Positions 1-8,564 of a stretch of DNA of 64,000 bases are shown one piece after another. Origin of the DNA: Nocardioides sp. HDW12B (lineage in GTDB: Bacteria; Actinomycetota; Actinomycetes; Propionibacteriales; Nocardioidaceae). Both the position numbers and the translations under genes were made by a program. The notes under the pieces were generated by a model, which saw nothing but the letters and a program-made list of their open reading frames with translations, did not search any database and was not told the DNA's origin. Position 1 is the stretch's first letter. Each line of letters opens with the position of its first letter. Where the stretch lies: contig NZ_CP049867.1 of the NCBI RefSeq assembly GCF_011299595.1, positions 1,798,001 to 1,862,000 of the forward strand. The letters are read 5' to 3'.

Positions 1-722
1 GGATCGGGGCAGGGTTCGTCAACACGCTGGCCGGGTCGGGGACGCTGCTGACGTTCCCGACCCTGCTGGCGTTCGGCGTGCCCCCGGTCACCGCCAACGT
101 CTCCAACAACATCGGTCTGGTCCCCGGCGCGCTCAGCGCCGCCTGGGGCTGGCGCGCCGAGCTGCGCCACCAGAAGCGGCGGCTGCTCCGCCTGGCACCG
201 GCCTCCCTGGTCGGCGGCCTGGTCGGCGCGGTGCTGCTGCTCGTGCTGCCGGCCGAGGCCTTCGAGGCCGTGGTGCCGGTGCTGGTCGCGCTCGGGCTCG
301 TGCTGGTGGCGGTGCAGCCCTGGATCAACCGGCGCATCAACGCCCGGGCCCAGGAGGGGATCGAGCCCCGCGACCACTGGACGACGATCCCCGCGGTCGC
401 CGCGACCGGGGTGTACGGCGGCTACTTCGGCGCCGCCCAGGGCATCCTGCTCGTCGGGGCGCTCGGGATCACCACCGGCGAGCCGGTGCACGCCACCAAC
501 GCGATGAAGAACGCCCTGTCCGCGGTGGTCAACTCCGTCGCAGCCGCCGTGTTCGTCCTGGTGGCCGAGGTCGACTGGCTGATCGTGCTGGTGATCGGCG
601 TCGGGTCGGTCGTCGGCTCGCTCGTCGGCTCTCGGGTGGGACGCCGGCTGCCCGCCGCGCTGCTGCGGGGGTTCATCCTCGTCATGGGGACGACCGCGCT
701 GGTCGTCTTCCTCACCCGCTGA
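1..722 (+). CDS. TauE/SafE family anion permease, 5' end outside the window
   Basis: The reading frame is open from base 3 and has no start inside the window, so the N-terminus is missing. The visible residues include a glycine-rich first helix (AGFVNTLAGSGTLLTF), the conserved SNNIGLVPG segment, a second repeat GVYGGYFGAAQGILLVGALG, and several hydrophobic helices. This two-repeat arrangement is typical of the TauE/SafE family, integral membrane proteins thought to export sulfite or organosulfonates; the substrate here is unknown. The TGA stop overlaps the convergent hydrolase gene by 11 bp. Confidence 0.85.
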   Translation, partial: IGAGFVNTLAGSGTLLTFPTLLAFGVPPVTANVSNNIGLVPGALSAAWGWRAELRHQKRRLLRLAPASLVGGLVGAVLLLVLPAEAFEAVVPVLVALGLVLVAVQPWINRRINARAQEGIEPRDHWTTIPAVAATGVYGGYFGAAQGILLVGALGITTGEPVHATNAMKNALSAVVNSVAAAVFVLVAEVDWLIVLVIGVGSVVGSLVGSRVGRRLPAALLRGFILVMGTTALVVFLTR

Positions 723-1713
723 CGTAGGCCCCGAGCCACCGGTCGAGCTCGGCGTAGACCCGGTCGCGGGCCGGCTGGCGCGACAGCGTCACGTCGTGCA
801 GCGCCCCGGGGACCTGCACGAGCGTCACGTGGCGGGAGAGCTTGTGCACCCACTTCGCCATGAGCGCCACGTCGAGCACGGTGTCGGACTCGTCGACCGC
901 CGGCTCCCACTCCTGCGGCTGCAGGCTGGTGGCCGAGCTGAGCACGAGGGTGGGCACCGTCAGGCCCAGGCCCTTGTGGATGGCGGCGTGGCCGCGGCGC
1001 ACCGCCCGCAACCAGCCGGCGTACACCGGCCAGCTCTCGATCGGCTTCCAGGCCAGGTCGTAGTCCCACTCGCCGTCGAAGTCGGCGTGCAGGCTGCGTC
1101 CGTAGAGCCCGGACACGTGCCGCGGGATGGACTGGTAGGGCCGTCGCGCCCCGACCTGGTTGATGGCCTGAGTGCCGGCGGTGCGCAGCAGGAAGGAGCC
1201 CTGCATGTCGAGCCAGGGCGAGTTCAGCACGACCGCCTCGAGCGGCACCTCGTGCCGGGCCGCCCACAGCGACCCGATCATGCCGCCGGTGGAGTGCCCG
1301 GTCAGCAGCACCCGGTCGTGGCCGTCCCGCTCGGTGATGATCCGGAACGCGGCGGTCAGCTCCTCGGCGTACTCGTCGAGGTCGCGCGCGAAGTTGGGGG
1401 TCTGGTGCGGGCGCAGGGAGCGGCCGTACTTGCGCAGGTCGAGGGCGTAGAAGGCGTAGCCGCGCTCGGTCCACCAGTCGGCCGCCCCGGTCTGGAAGAA
1501 GTAGTCGCAGAAGCCGTGCAGGTGCAGCACGGCCGGACCGGTCGCCGGGGCGTCGGAGCGGGAGACGAGCGTGGCGACGACCTCGCCCTCGTCGTCGGGC
1601 TCGAGGGGGATCGTCTCGCGGAGGTACGGCGCGCCGAGGACGTCGGCCTGACGGTCGGGGGCGTCGTCGACGCCGGGGCCCTCGGGGGTCACAACGGCAG
1701 GCATGTCGAGCAT
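712..1713 (-). CDS. Alpha/beta hydrolase (serine aminopeptidase S33-like)
   Basis: A cytosolic alpha/beta-hydrolase of about 333 aa. It shows the oxyanion segment LHLHGFCDYFF, the nucleophile elbow GHSTGG, and a late catalytic His in PGALHDVTLSR, the order expected for lysophospholipase or monoacylglycerol-lipase type S33 hydrolases. The start was placed at ATG 1713 (MLDMPAVV); ATG 1704 is an equally simple choice. The frame stays open further upstream, but there it runs over the divergent NUDIX gene and loses similarity to the family. Substrate unknown. Confidence 0.8.
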   Translation of the reverse strand: MLDMPAVVTPEGPGVDDAPDRQADVLGAPYLRETIPLEPDDEGEVVATLVSRSDAPATGPAVLHLHGFCDYFFQTGAADWWTERGYAFYALDLRKYGRSLRPHQTPNFARDLDEYAEELTAAFRIITERDGHDRVLLTGHSTGGMIGSLWAARHEVPLEAVVLNSPWLDMQGSFLLRTAGTQAINQVGARRPYQSIPRHVSGLYGRSLHADFDGEWDYDLAWKPIESWPVYAGWLRAVRRGHAAIHKGLGLTVPTLVLSSATSLQPQEWEPAVDESDTVLDVALMAKWVHKLSRHVTLVQVPGALHDVTLSRQPARDRVYAELDRWLGAYVSG

Positions 1714-1738
1714 TCTCACCCACCGGCCCTGAGGCAGA

Positions 1739-2239
1739 GTGGCCCGGGTGGGCCCCACGCCGCCCGTCGATCCCGACCACCTGCTGCCCTGCGCCCGACG
1801 CTCGTGCGACGTCGCAGGCGTCTTCCTCGTCGACGCGCGCGGGTGGGTGCTGCTGCAGGAGCGTGACGAGGGCGCCCCGGTCGCTGCGAACCAGTGGGGC
1901 ATCGTCGGCGGCCACGTGGAGCCGGGGGAGGAGTGGCCCGCGGCGATGCGTCGCGAGCTGCTCGAGGAGACCGGGCTGACACTGCCCGAGGGGGTCCTCG
2001 AGGTCTGGTACGACGGCGACCACACGCCCGAGACCAAGGCCGTCGCCGGCCTGCGCAACCACTGGCAGCTGTGGGTCGGCCGCGCGGACCTGACCGACGA
2101 CGACATCGTGCTGGGGGAGGGGCGGCAGATCGTCTTCGTCGACCCGGACCGGATCGACGAGCTCGACCTCGCCGAGACCACGGCCGACTTCCTGCCGCGG
2201 TTCCTGGCCTCGGAGACCTACCGCCGTCTCACCCGCTGA
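1739..2239 (+). CDS. NUDIX hydrolase
   Basis: A 166-aa protein with a complete NUDIX box: the G-x5-E-x7-REUxEExGU pattern is filled by GHVEPGE, then RELLEETGL. Residues before it (DVAGVFLVDARGWVLLQERD) form the usual first strands. Family members cleave nucleoside diphosphates linked to another moiety, using Mg2+ bound by the box glutamates; no substrate signature is visible. The GTG start leaves about 25 bp to the divergent hydrolase gene, so the two probably share a small promoter region. Confidence 0.85.
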   Translation: MARVGPTPPVDPDHLLPCARRSCDVAGVFLVDARGWVLLQERDEGAPVAANQWGIVGGHVEPGEEWPAAMRRELLEETGLTLPEGVLEVWYDGDHTPETKAVAGLRNHWQLWVGRADLTDDDIVLGEGRQIVFVDPDRIDELDLAETTADFLPRFLASETYRRLTR

Positions 2240-2245
2240 CGACGC

Positions 2246-2776
2246 TCAGTGCTGGTAGGTGCCGGTGAGGATCGCGCGGCCCGCGGTCTTGAAGGCCAGG
2301 TTGAACGACACCACCGCCGGGCTGGCGTCGCTGTCGACGCCGAGCTGCTCCTCCTTCACCGCGTGGACGACGAAGAAGTAGCGGTGGACCTGGTCGCCCT
2401 CCGGCGGGGCGGCACCGGTGAAGGCCTTCGTGCCGACGTCGTTGCGGCACATGAACGCGCCCTCGGGGAGCCCGGCGCCGCCCTCGGCGCCGGCGCCGGT
2501 GTCCAGCGAGGTCACCGACGCCGGGATGTCGCACACGACCCAGTGCCAGAACCCGGACGGGGTCGGGGCGTCGGGGTCGAAGCAGGTCACGGTGAAGCTC
2601 TTCGTGTCGTCACCGAAGCCGGACCAGCTGAGCTGGGGCGAGGTGTCGCCGGCGGCCTGCACCTGGTCGTCCTTCAGCGCCTGCCCCTCGGTGACGTCGT
2701 CGCTGGTGACCTCGAACGACGGCACGCTCGGCAGCAGCTCGTAGGGGTCGGGGGTGACCGGGCGGTCCAGGCTCAT
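2246..2776 (-). CDS. YbhB/YbcL family Raf-kinase-inhibitor-like protein (PEBP)
   Basis: A 176-aa phosphatidylethanolamine-binding-protein family member. Family marks are SPQLSWSG near the N-terminus, the [21 protein letters not shown] core with the ligand-pocket DPDAP motif, and the C-terminal HRYFFVVHA strand. ATG 2776 was chosen because AGGAG lies a few bases upstream; longer versions would read into the divergent siroheme synthase promoter. Bacterial members are cytosolic and of uncertain function. No signal peptide is seen. Confidence 0.88.
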   Translation of the reverse strand: MSLDRPVTPDPYELLPSVPSFEVTSDDVTEGQALKDDQVQAAGDTSPQLSWSGFGDDTKSFTVTCFDPDAPTPSGFWHWVVCDIPASVTSLDTGAGAEGGAGLPEGAFMCRNDVGTKAFTGAAPPEGDQVHRYFFVVHAVKEEQLGVDSDASPAVVSFNLAFKTAGRAILTGTYQH

Positions 2777-2906
2777 GGAGGTTCTCCTCGGGATCGGTGT
2801 CTCGGGCGGGTGTCGTGCGTGTAACCGACCGGTGACGGCCGCGGGGACGCGTTCCGTCAGGTGGTCGGTCCTCATCGTGCCCACCGGACCGCCGGAGAAT
2901 GCATGC

Positions 2907-4151
2907 ATGGACAGCACCGCCCCGCCGTACCCCTCCGCGCTCCGGCTGCAGGGTCGCCGCGTGCTGGTCGTCGGGGCGGGTCAGGTGGCCCAGCGCCGGG
3001 TGCCCGCGCTGCTGACCGCCGGCGCGGTCGTCGAGGTCGTGTCCCCCGAGGCGACACCGGCCATCGAGGCCTTCGCGACCGCGGGGGAGATCACCTGGCA
3101 CCGGCGCCCCTTCGTCGCCGAGGACTGCGACGAGGCGTGGTACGTCATCGCGGCCACCGACGTCACCGAGGTCAACGCCGCCGTCACCGAGGCGGCCGAG
3201 GAGCGGCGGATCTTCTGCGTGCGCTCCGACGACGCCAGTCAGGCGACGGCGTGGACTCCCGCGGTCGGGCGCCACGACGGGGTCACCGTCGCGGTGGTCA
3301 GCAACCGCGAGCCGCGGCGCTCCGCCGCCCTGCGCGACCAGATCATCGACGGGCTGCGCGACGGCGCCCTGCCCGCGCACGTCCCGGACCGTACGCCGGG
3401 CGTGGTGCTCGTCGGGGGCGGCCCCGGGGACCCCGACCTCGTGACCGTGGCCGCCCGCAAGGCGCTGGCCGACGCCGACGTGGTGGTCGCCGACCGTCTC
3501 GCCCCCCGTGAGCTGCTGGGTGAGCTGTCTCCGGACGTCGAGGTCATCGACGTCGCGAAGCTTCCCCGCGGCCGCTCCGCCACGCAGGAGGAGATCAACC
3601 GGGTCATCGTCGAGCGGGCCCGCGCCGGCAAGCGCGTGGTGCGTTTCAAGGGCGGTGACAATTTCGTCTTCGGTCGCGGCTTCGAGGAGATCCAGGCCTG
3701 CCAGGAGGCGGGTGTCCCGGTCCGGGTCGTGCCCGGCCTGTCCAGCTCGATCTCGGTGCCCGGGCTGCTCGGCATCCCCGTCACGCACCGCGGCGTGGCC
3801 CACGAGTTCACCGTGATCAGCGGCCACCTGCCGCCCGACCACCCGGGCTCGCTGGTGGCGTGGGACGCCGTGGCGCAGATGCGGGGCACGGTCGTGCTGC
3901 TGATGGCGGTGCAGAACCTGCCCGCCATCGCCGCCCGGCTGGTCGCGGCCGGCCGTCCCTCCTCGACCCCGGTGGCGGTCGTGGCCGACGGCAGCATGCC
4001 GACCGAGCGCGCCGTGTGGTCCACCCTCGAGCACGTCGCCGAGGACCTGGAGACGCAGTTCATCCGGCCGCCCGCGATCGTGGTCGTCGGCGAGGTGGTG
4101 GCGGTGGCGAACCCGCAGCGCTACGCCACCCCCGGTGCCGTGCACGGCTGA
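2907..4151 (+). CDS. cysG: Siroheme synthase: uroporphyrinogen-III C-methyltransferase with precorrin-2 dehydrogenase domain
   Basis: A 414-aa two-domain enzyme. The first 160 or so residues carry a Rossmann GxGxxA motif ([11 protein letters not shown]) of the precorrin-2 dehydrogenase/ferrochelatase part. From about residue 165 comes the SAM-dependent methyltransferase part, with [27 protein letters not shown] and [23 protein letters not shown]. Together they convert uroporphyrinogen III through precorrin-2 to siroheme, the cofactor of sulfite and nitrite reductases. ATG 2907 starts the recognisable N-terminus. It could also be named cobA. Divergent from the PEBP gene. Confidence 0.9.
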   Translation: MDSTAPPYPSALRLQGRRVLVVGAGQVAQRRVPALLTAGAVVEVVSPEATPAIEAFATAGEITWHRRPFVAEDCDEAWYVIAATDVTEVNAAVTEAAEERRIFCVRSDDASQATAWTPAVGRHDGVTVAVVSNREPRRSAALRDQIIDGLRDGALPAHVPDRTPGVVLVGGGPGDPDLVTVAARKALADADVVVADRLAPRELLGELSPDVEVIDVAKLPRGRSATQEEINRVIVERARAGKRVVRFKGGDNFVFGRGFEEIQACQEAGVPVRVVPGLSSSISVPGLLGIPVTHRGVAHEFTVISGHLPPDHPGSLVAWDAVAQMRGTVVLLMAVQNLPAIAARLVAAGRPSSTPVAVVADGSMPTERAVWSTLEHVAEDLETQFIRPPAIVVVGEVVAVANPQRYATPGAVHG

Positions 4152-4168
4152 GCGCCGAGCGCCCACCC

Positions 4169-4972
4169 ATGGCCGAGATCGTCGAGATCACCGACCCCGC
4201 CGACCCGCGGCTGCGCGACTACCGCGACCTGCGCGACGTACAGCTCCGCACGCAGGTCGAGACCGCGCACGGGCTGTTCCTCGCCGAGGGGGAGAAGGTC
4301 GTGCGCCGTGCCGCGGAGGCCGGCTACGAGGCCCGCTCGTTCCTCATGGCCTCGCGCTGGCTGGACGGGCTGGCGAGCGTGCTGACGGCCAGCGACGCAC
4401 CCTGCTACGTGGTGTCGGAGGCGCTGGCCGAGGAGGTCACCGGCTTCCACGTGCACCGCGGCGCGCTGGCGTCCTTCCACCGCACGCCGCTGCCGAGCGT
4501 GGCCGAGGTGCTCGACGGCGCCCGCACCGTGCTGGTGCTCGAGGACATCACCGACCACACCAACGTCGGGGCGGCCCTGCGCAACGCCGCCGGTCTCGGC
4601 GTCGACGGCGTGCTGCTGGCGCCGCGCTGCGCGGACCCGCTCTACCGGCGCGCGGTCAAGGTGGCGATGGGCACCGTCTTCTCGCTGCCCTGGACCCGCC
4701 TGCCCGACTGGTACGACGCACTGCCGTCGCTGGGCGCCGCCGGCTTCACCACGGTGGCGATGGCGCTGACCGACGACGCCGTCGACGTGGCCGAGGCGGT
4801 CGCCGGCGTCGACCGGCTGGCGCTCGTGCTCGGCAGCGAGGGCCACGGGCTGTCCTCGCGGTGGCTCGAGACCGCGGACCGGCACGCGGTGATCCCGATG
4901 ACCGGCGGCGTCGACTCGCTCAACATCGCCGCCGCCGCCGCGGTCGCCTGCTACGTCGCCCGCGAGCGGTAG
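4169..4972 (+). CDS. SpoU/TrmH-family RNA 2'-O-methyltransferase
   Basis: A 267-aa SPOUT methyltransferase. The N-terminal ~110 residues form the substrate-binding domain (FLAEGEKVVRRAAEAG). The knotted catalytic domain follows, with motif 1 LEDITDHTNVGAALRNAAGL, motif 2 LVLGSEGHGLS and motif 3 IPMTGGVDSLNIAAAAAV. Such enzymes methylate a ribose 2'-OH in rRNA or tRNA using SAM; the target base cannot be told from sequence. It follows cysG by 17 bp, so co-transcription is likely, and ends just before a large inverted repeat. Confidence 0.87.
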   Translation: MAEIVEITDPADPRLRDYRDLRDVQLRTQVETAHGLFLAEGEKVVRRAAEAGYEARSFLMASRWLDGLASVLTASDAPCYVVSEALAEEVTGFHVHRGALASFHRTPLPSVAEVLDGARTVLVLEDITDHTNVGAALRNAAGLGVDGVLLAPRCADPLYRRAVKVAMGTVFSLPWTRLPDWYDALPSLGAAGFTTVAMALTDDAVDVAEAVAGVDRLALVLGSEGHGLSSRWLETADRHAVIPMTGGVDSLNIAAAAAVACYVARER

Positions 4973-4980
4973 CGGGCGCC

Positions 4981-5068
4981 GGTTTCCCACGGTATGTCGA
5001 CGTACTGGCACTCCCCATGGTGTCGGCGCCGTGGGAAGTGCCAGTTTTCCTGCATACCGTGGGAAACC
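4981..5068. repeat. Nested inverted repeat between convergent genes
   Basis: The outer arms GGTTTCCCACGGTATG (4981-4996) and its exact complement (5053-5068) are 16 bp and perfect. Inside them a second inverted repeat pairs ACTGGCACT-x-CCC (from 5004) with GGG-x-AGTGCCAGT (5033-5045). The whole folds into one long, interrupted hairpin filling the gap between the methyltransferase and the convergent deformylase. It could act as a bidirectional terminator, but it lacks a T-tract and is unusually long, so a palindromic REP-type element is also possible. Confidence 0.7.
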
Positions 5069-5076
5069 AGCACCCC

Positions 5077-5718
5077 TCAGGCGTGGTCGGCGGGCCAGCC
5101 GAGCGGGTAGGACGCGGCCTCGTCGTCGTGCTGGCGGGTCAGCTTCTTCATGGCGCGGCGGTTGATGCGGTCGCCGAAGACGGTTCCGTGGCAGTGGTCG
5201 GTCTCGTGCTGCAGGCAGCGGGCGAGCAGCCCGTCGCCCTCGTAGTGGACCGGCTCGCCGTCGAGCCCCTGGCCGTCGACGGCCGCCCAGTCGGGGCGGG
5301 CGCACGGCACGAACGAGCCGGGGAAGGACAGGCAACCCTCGTCGCTCTCGTCGAGGCGGCGGTCCCGTCCCTCGGGCAGCCGCAGGGTGGGGTTGCAGAC
5401 CACCCCGCTGACCATGCGGCCCTCGTCGTCGGGGCAGTCGAAGACGAAGACCGAGCGGCCCACCCCGATCTGGCAGGCGGCCAGGCCCACGCCGTCGGCG
5501 GCACGCATGGTGGCCACCATGTCGGCCGCCAGGGCCCGCAGGTCGTCGTCGAACTCGGTCACCGCCTCGGCCGGACGGTGCATCACGGGCTCGCCCCAGC
5601 GCGTGACCGGGCGGACCGTCCCGCCGGTCGGCAGGACCGAACCGGCGGCGTCGGGGGTGGCGTCGGCTGTGGCGTCGGCTGTGGCGTCGGGAGTGGCGTC
5701 GGGGGAGGGGGACGTCAT
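5077..5718 (-). CDS. def: Peptide deformylase
   Basis: A 213-aa metalloenzyme that removes the N-formyl group from nascent polypeptides. All three motifs are present: GVGLAACQIG (residues 76-85), EGCLS (127-131, metal-binding Cys) and HETDH (171-175, metal ligands and catalytic Glu). ATG 5718 gives the normal catalytic domain plus a low-complexity leader in which Asp-Ala-Thr units repeat (residues 7-24), encoded by near-identical 12-bp tandem repeats at about 5650-5705. The leader is not part of the usual family. Divergent from the acyl-CoA dehydrogenase operon. Confidence 0.9.
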   Translation of the reverse strand: MTSPSPDATPDATADATADATPDAAGSVLPTGGTVRPVTRWGEPVMHRPAEAVTEFDDDLRALAADMVATMRAADGVGLAACQIGVGRSVFVFDCPDDEGRMVSGVVCNPTLRLPEGRDRRLDESDEGCLSFPGSFVPCARPDWAAVDGQGLDGEPVHYEGDGLLARCLQHETDHCHGTVFGDRINRRAMKKLTRQHDDEAASYPLGWPADHA

Positions 5719-5780
5719 GGGTCCATCGTAGGCAGCGCGCGCGTGTGACCCCTGCCACCCGGGGCGTGTGTGGCGCAGTG

Positions 5781-5797
5781 TGTAACTCAGAGTTACA
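5781..5797. promoter_or_regulatory. Palindromic operator upstream of acyl-CoA dehydrogenase operon
   Basis: TGTAACTCAGAGTTACA is a perfect 7-3-7 palindrome ending 10 bp before the ATG at 5807. Its size and symmetry are those of TetR-family operators, which commonly control fatty-acid degradation genes in actinobacteria. No regulator gene lies beside it. Its closeness to the start codon implies repression of the two acyl-CoA dehydrogenase genes, possibly on a nearly leaderless transcript. Confidence 0.65.
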
Positions 5798-5806
5798 GTG
5801 GAGCAC

Positions 5807-7201
5807 ATGTCCGACAGCGCACGCACCAGTGATGAGACCCGTCCCGGTCAGACCCAGCGCCCTGCCTCCGCGCAGCGACGACGCGGGCTGACCTCCTTCG
5901 ACCGACCCGACGCCATCGGCTATGCGGTGGCGGCCCTGAACCGGCTGGCCCAGACCCCGGCGCTCGACAAGCTCGGGCTGCGCAAGCCCGCCGAGCGCGC
6001 GGTGTACGCCGCCACCAAGTCCGGCTTCCAGACCGTCGGCACCGTGAACCGCCAGTTCTCCCGCTCAGGCAAGAAGCAGGCCGGCACCCGCGTGCCGAGC
6101 ACGAACCGCCCCGGCGTCTTCGACCTCACCCCGACCGAGGACGAGCAGATGCTCGTCGACGTCGTGAGCGAGCTCGCCACCGAGGTCTTCGCCCCCGCCG
6201 CGGAGGAGGCCAACGACGCGTGCGAGGCACCCGTCGACGTCCTCAAGGCCGGCCTCGACCTGGGTCTGCCGGTCCTCGGTGTCGCCGAGGACCTGGGCGG
6301 CATCGCCGCTGAGCGCTCGTCCGTGGCCGGGGTCCTGGTCGCCGAGGCGCTGGCCAAGGGCGACATGGGCCTCGCGGTCGCCTCCCTCGCGCCGGCCGCG
6401 GTCAGCACCGCCCTGTCGCTGTGGGGCACCGACGAGCAGCAGCAGACCTACCTGCCCGCCTTCACCGGCGACGACGTACCGGCCGCTGCGCTGGCGCTCG
6501 CCGAGCCCACCGCGCTGTTCGACCCGCTCGCGCCGGGCACCAAGGCCGAGCGCAGCGGTGACGGCTTCGTCCTCACCGGCACCAAGTCGGGCGTCCCGCG
6601 CGGCGTGGACGCTGAGCTGTTCGTCGTCGGCGCCGAGCTCGACGGCAAGCCGCAGCTGTTCATCGTGGAGTCCTCCACCACCGGGCTGACCGTCGAGACC
6701 GACCCGTCCATGGGCGTCCGCGCCGCCGGCCTGTCCAAGCTGGTCCTCAACGGCGTCCAGGTCGGCTCCATCAGCCCGCTGGGCGACGCCGAGACCTACC
6801 GCGACGCCGTGCGTCTCTCGCGCCTGGCGTGGTGCGCCCTCGCGGTCGGCACCGGCCAGGCCGTGCTCGACTACGTGACGCCCTATGTCAACGAGCGCAA
6901 GGCCTTCGGCGAGCCCATCAGCAACCGCCAGTCGGTCGCGTTCATGGTCGCCAACATCGCGATCGAGCTCCAGGGCATGCGCCTGGTCACCTACCGCGCC
7001 GCGGCACGCGCCGCGCAGGGCAAGTCGTTCGACCGCGAGGTCGCGCTGGCCCGTCGCCTGTGCTCCGAGCACGGCATGCGGATCGGCCTCGACGGCGTCC
7101 AGCTGCTCGGCGGCCACGGCTTCGTCAAGGAGCACCCGGTCGAGCGGTGGTACCGCGACCTGCGTGCCGTCGGTCTCATGGAGGGAGGGGTCCTGGTCTG
7201 A
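5807..7201 (+). CDS. Acyl-CoA dehydrogenase family protein
   Basis: A 464-aa FAD-dependent dehydrogenase, first gene of a two-gene operon. After a ~100-residue N-terminal extension comes the fold itself: PTEDEQMLVDVVSELATEVF, a degenerate substrate loop, then the C-terminal helices with YVNERKAFGEPISNRQSVAFMVANI and LLGGHGFVKEHPVERWYRDL. The C-terminus ends LMEGGVLV; the glutamate aligns with the usual EGT catalytic base, but the chain stops right after it. ATG 5807 follows the operator; an in-frame GTG at 5798 would overlap the operator's edge. It may pair with the next gene as a heteromer. Confidence 0.85.
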   Translation: MSDSARTSDETRPGQTQRPASAQRRRGLTSFDRPDAIGYAVAALNRLAQTPALDKLGLRKPAERAVYAATKSGFQTVGTVNRQFSRSGKKQAGTRVPSTNRPGVFDLTPTEDEQMLVDVVSELATEVFAPAAEEANDACEAPVDVLKAGLDLGLPVLGVAEDLGGIAAERSSVAGVLVAEALAKGDMGLAVASLAPAAVSTALSLWGTDEQQQTYLPAFTGDDVPAAALALAEPTALFDPLAPGTKAERSGDGFVLTGTKSGVPRGVDAELFVVGAELDGKPQLFIVESSTTGLTVETDPSMGVRAAGLSKLVLNGVQVGSISPLGDAETYRDAVRLSRLAWCALAVGTGQAVLDYVTPYVNERKAFGEPISNRQSVAFMVANIAIELQGMRLVTYRAAARAAQGKSFDREVALARRLCSEHGMRIGLDGVQLLGGHGFVKEHPVERWYRDLRAVGLMEGGVLV

Positions 7202-7256
7202 GCGCCGGCCGCTTCCGCCGTACGCCGAGCAGCCGACGACTTCCAGGAGACACACC

Positions 7257-8471
7257 ATGATCAACCTCGAGACCCCCAAGAAGCACAAGGGCCTGGTCAG
7301 CCAGGCCCACCAGGTGGCGATGAACGTGCTGCGCGCCAACTCGCGCAAGTACGACCTCGCCGAGCACGAGTACCCCGTCGAGCTGGACATGCTCGCCGCC
7401 ATGATCGACGGCCTGTCCGACTCCGGATCGGCTGAGGGCGCCGGCGCCTCCGGCGTGCGCCGCGAGGCGGACGACGGCAAGGACACCACCGTCAAGAACG
7501 GGGCGAACCTCGCCTCGGTCCTCTCCATCCAGGAGATGTGCTGGGGTGACGTCGGCCTGCTGCTGTCGATGCCGCGCCAGGGCCTGGGCAACTCCGCCAT
7601 CGCCAGCGTCGCCAACGACGAGCAGCTGGAGAAGTTCAAGGGCGTGTGGGCCGGCATGGCCATCACCGAGCCCGGCGCCGGGTCCGACTCGGCGAACATC
7701 TCCACGACCGCCGTCCTCGACGGTGACGAGTACGTCATCAACGGCGAGAAGATCTACGTCACCGCCGGTGGCCGCGCCGACGCCATCGTCGTCTGGGCCA
7801 CCCTCGACAAGGACCTCGGCCGTGCTGCCATCAAGTCCTTCGTCGTCGAGAAGGGCACGCCCGGCATGCGGGTGGAGCGCCTCGAGCACAAGCTCGGCAT
7901 CAAGGCGTCCGACACCGCCACGATCATCTTCGACGACTGCCGCGTGCCGAAGGAGAACCTCCTCGGCTCCCCGGAGGTCGACGCCAAGCAGGGCTTCGCC
8001 GGCGCCATGGCGACCTTCGACAACACCCGTCCGCTGGTGGCCGCGATGGCCGTCGGCGTGGCCCGGGCGTCGCTGGAGCTCACCAAGGAGCTGCTGACCG
8101 AGGCCGGCGTCGTCATCGACTACGACCGCCCCGTCCTCACGCAGTCCGCCGCGGCCGCGACCTTCATCCAGCTCGAGTCCGACTGGGAGGCCGCGCACCT
8201 GCTGACCATGCAGGCGGCGTGGATGGCCGACAACCGCAAGGCCAACTCGCTGGAGGCCTCGATGGCCAAGGCGAAGGCCGGCCGGATGGCCTCCGACGTC
8301 ACCCTGCGCTGCGTCGAGCTCGCCGGCAGCGTCGGCTACAGCGAGCAGGACCTGCTCGAGAAGTGGGCCCGCGACTCCAAGATCCTCGACATCTTCGAGG
8401 GCACCCAGCAGATCCAGCAGCTCATCGTGGCGCGCCGCATCCTCGGCAAGTCGTCGGCCGAGCTCAAGTAG
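7257..8471 (+). CDS. Acyl-CoA dehydrogenase
   Basis: A 404-aa enzyme that would introduce the alpha-beta double bond into an acyl-CoA and pass electrons to ETF. It shows the FAD-binding middle domain (AGMAITEPGAGSDSANISTTA and VINGEKIYVTAGGRAD) and the C-terminal IFEGTQQIQQLIVARRILG, where Glu is the catalytic base. It begins 55 bp after the first dehydrogenase with CCAGGAGA as ribosome site, so the two share a transcript from the 5781 operator. A perfect-stem terminator follows. Confidence 0.9.
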   Translation: MINLETPKKHKGLVSQAHQVAMNVLRANSRKYDLAEHEYPVELDMLAAMIDGLSDSGSAEGAGASGVRREADDGKDTTVKNGANLASVLSIQEMCWGDVGLLLSMPRQGLGNSAIASVANDEQLEKFKGVWAGMAITEPGAGSDSANISTTAVLDGDEYVINGEKIYVTAGGRADAIVVWATLDKDLGRAAIKSFVVEKGTPGMRVERLEHKLGIKASDTATIIFDDCRVPKENLLGSPEVDAKQGFAGAMATFDNTRPLVAAMAVGVARASLELTKELLTEAGVVIDYDRPVLTQSAAAATFIQLESDWEAAHLLTMQAAWMADNRKANSLEASMAKAKAGRMASDVTLRCVELAGSVGYSEQDLLEKWARDSKILDIFEGTQQIQQLIVARRILGKSSAELK

Positions 8472-8507
8472 ACCCCCTCGTTCGGGAGAGCGACACGGGC
8501 AGCCGAG

Positions 8508-8546
8508 CGGCCCGCCGGGTCCCGTCACGGGAACACCGGCGGGCCG
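8508..8546 (+). terminator. Hairpin terminator after the acyl-CoA dehydrogenase pair
   Basis: An exact 11-bp stem, CGGCCCGCCGG (8508-8518) and CCGGCGGGCCG (8536-8546), surrounds a 17-base loop that itself can pair (TCCCGT with ACGGGA). It lies 37 bp after the stop codon and is followed by TTCGTCGTT. There is no full T-run, as is usual in high-GC actinobacteria. Confidence 0.65.
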
Positions 8547-8564
8547 TTCGTCGTTCTGGCCCGC

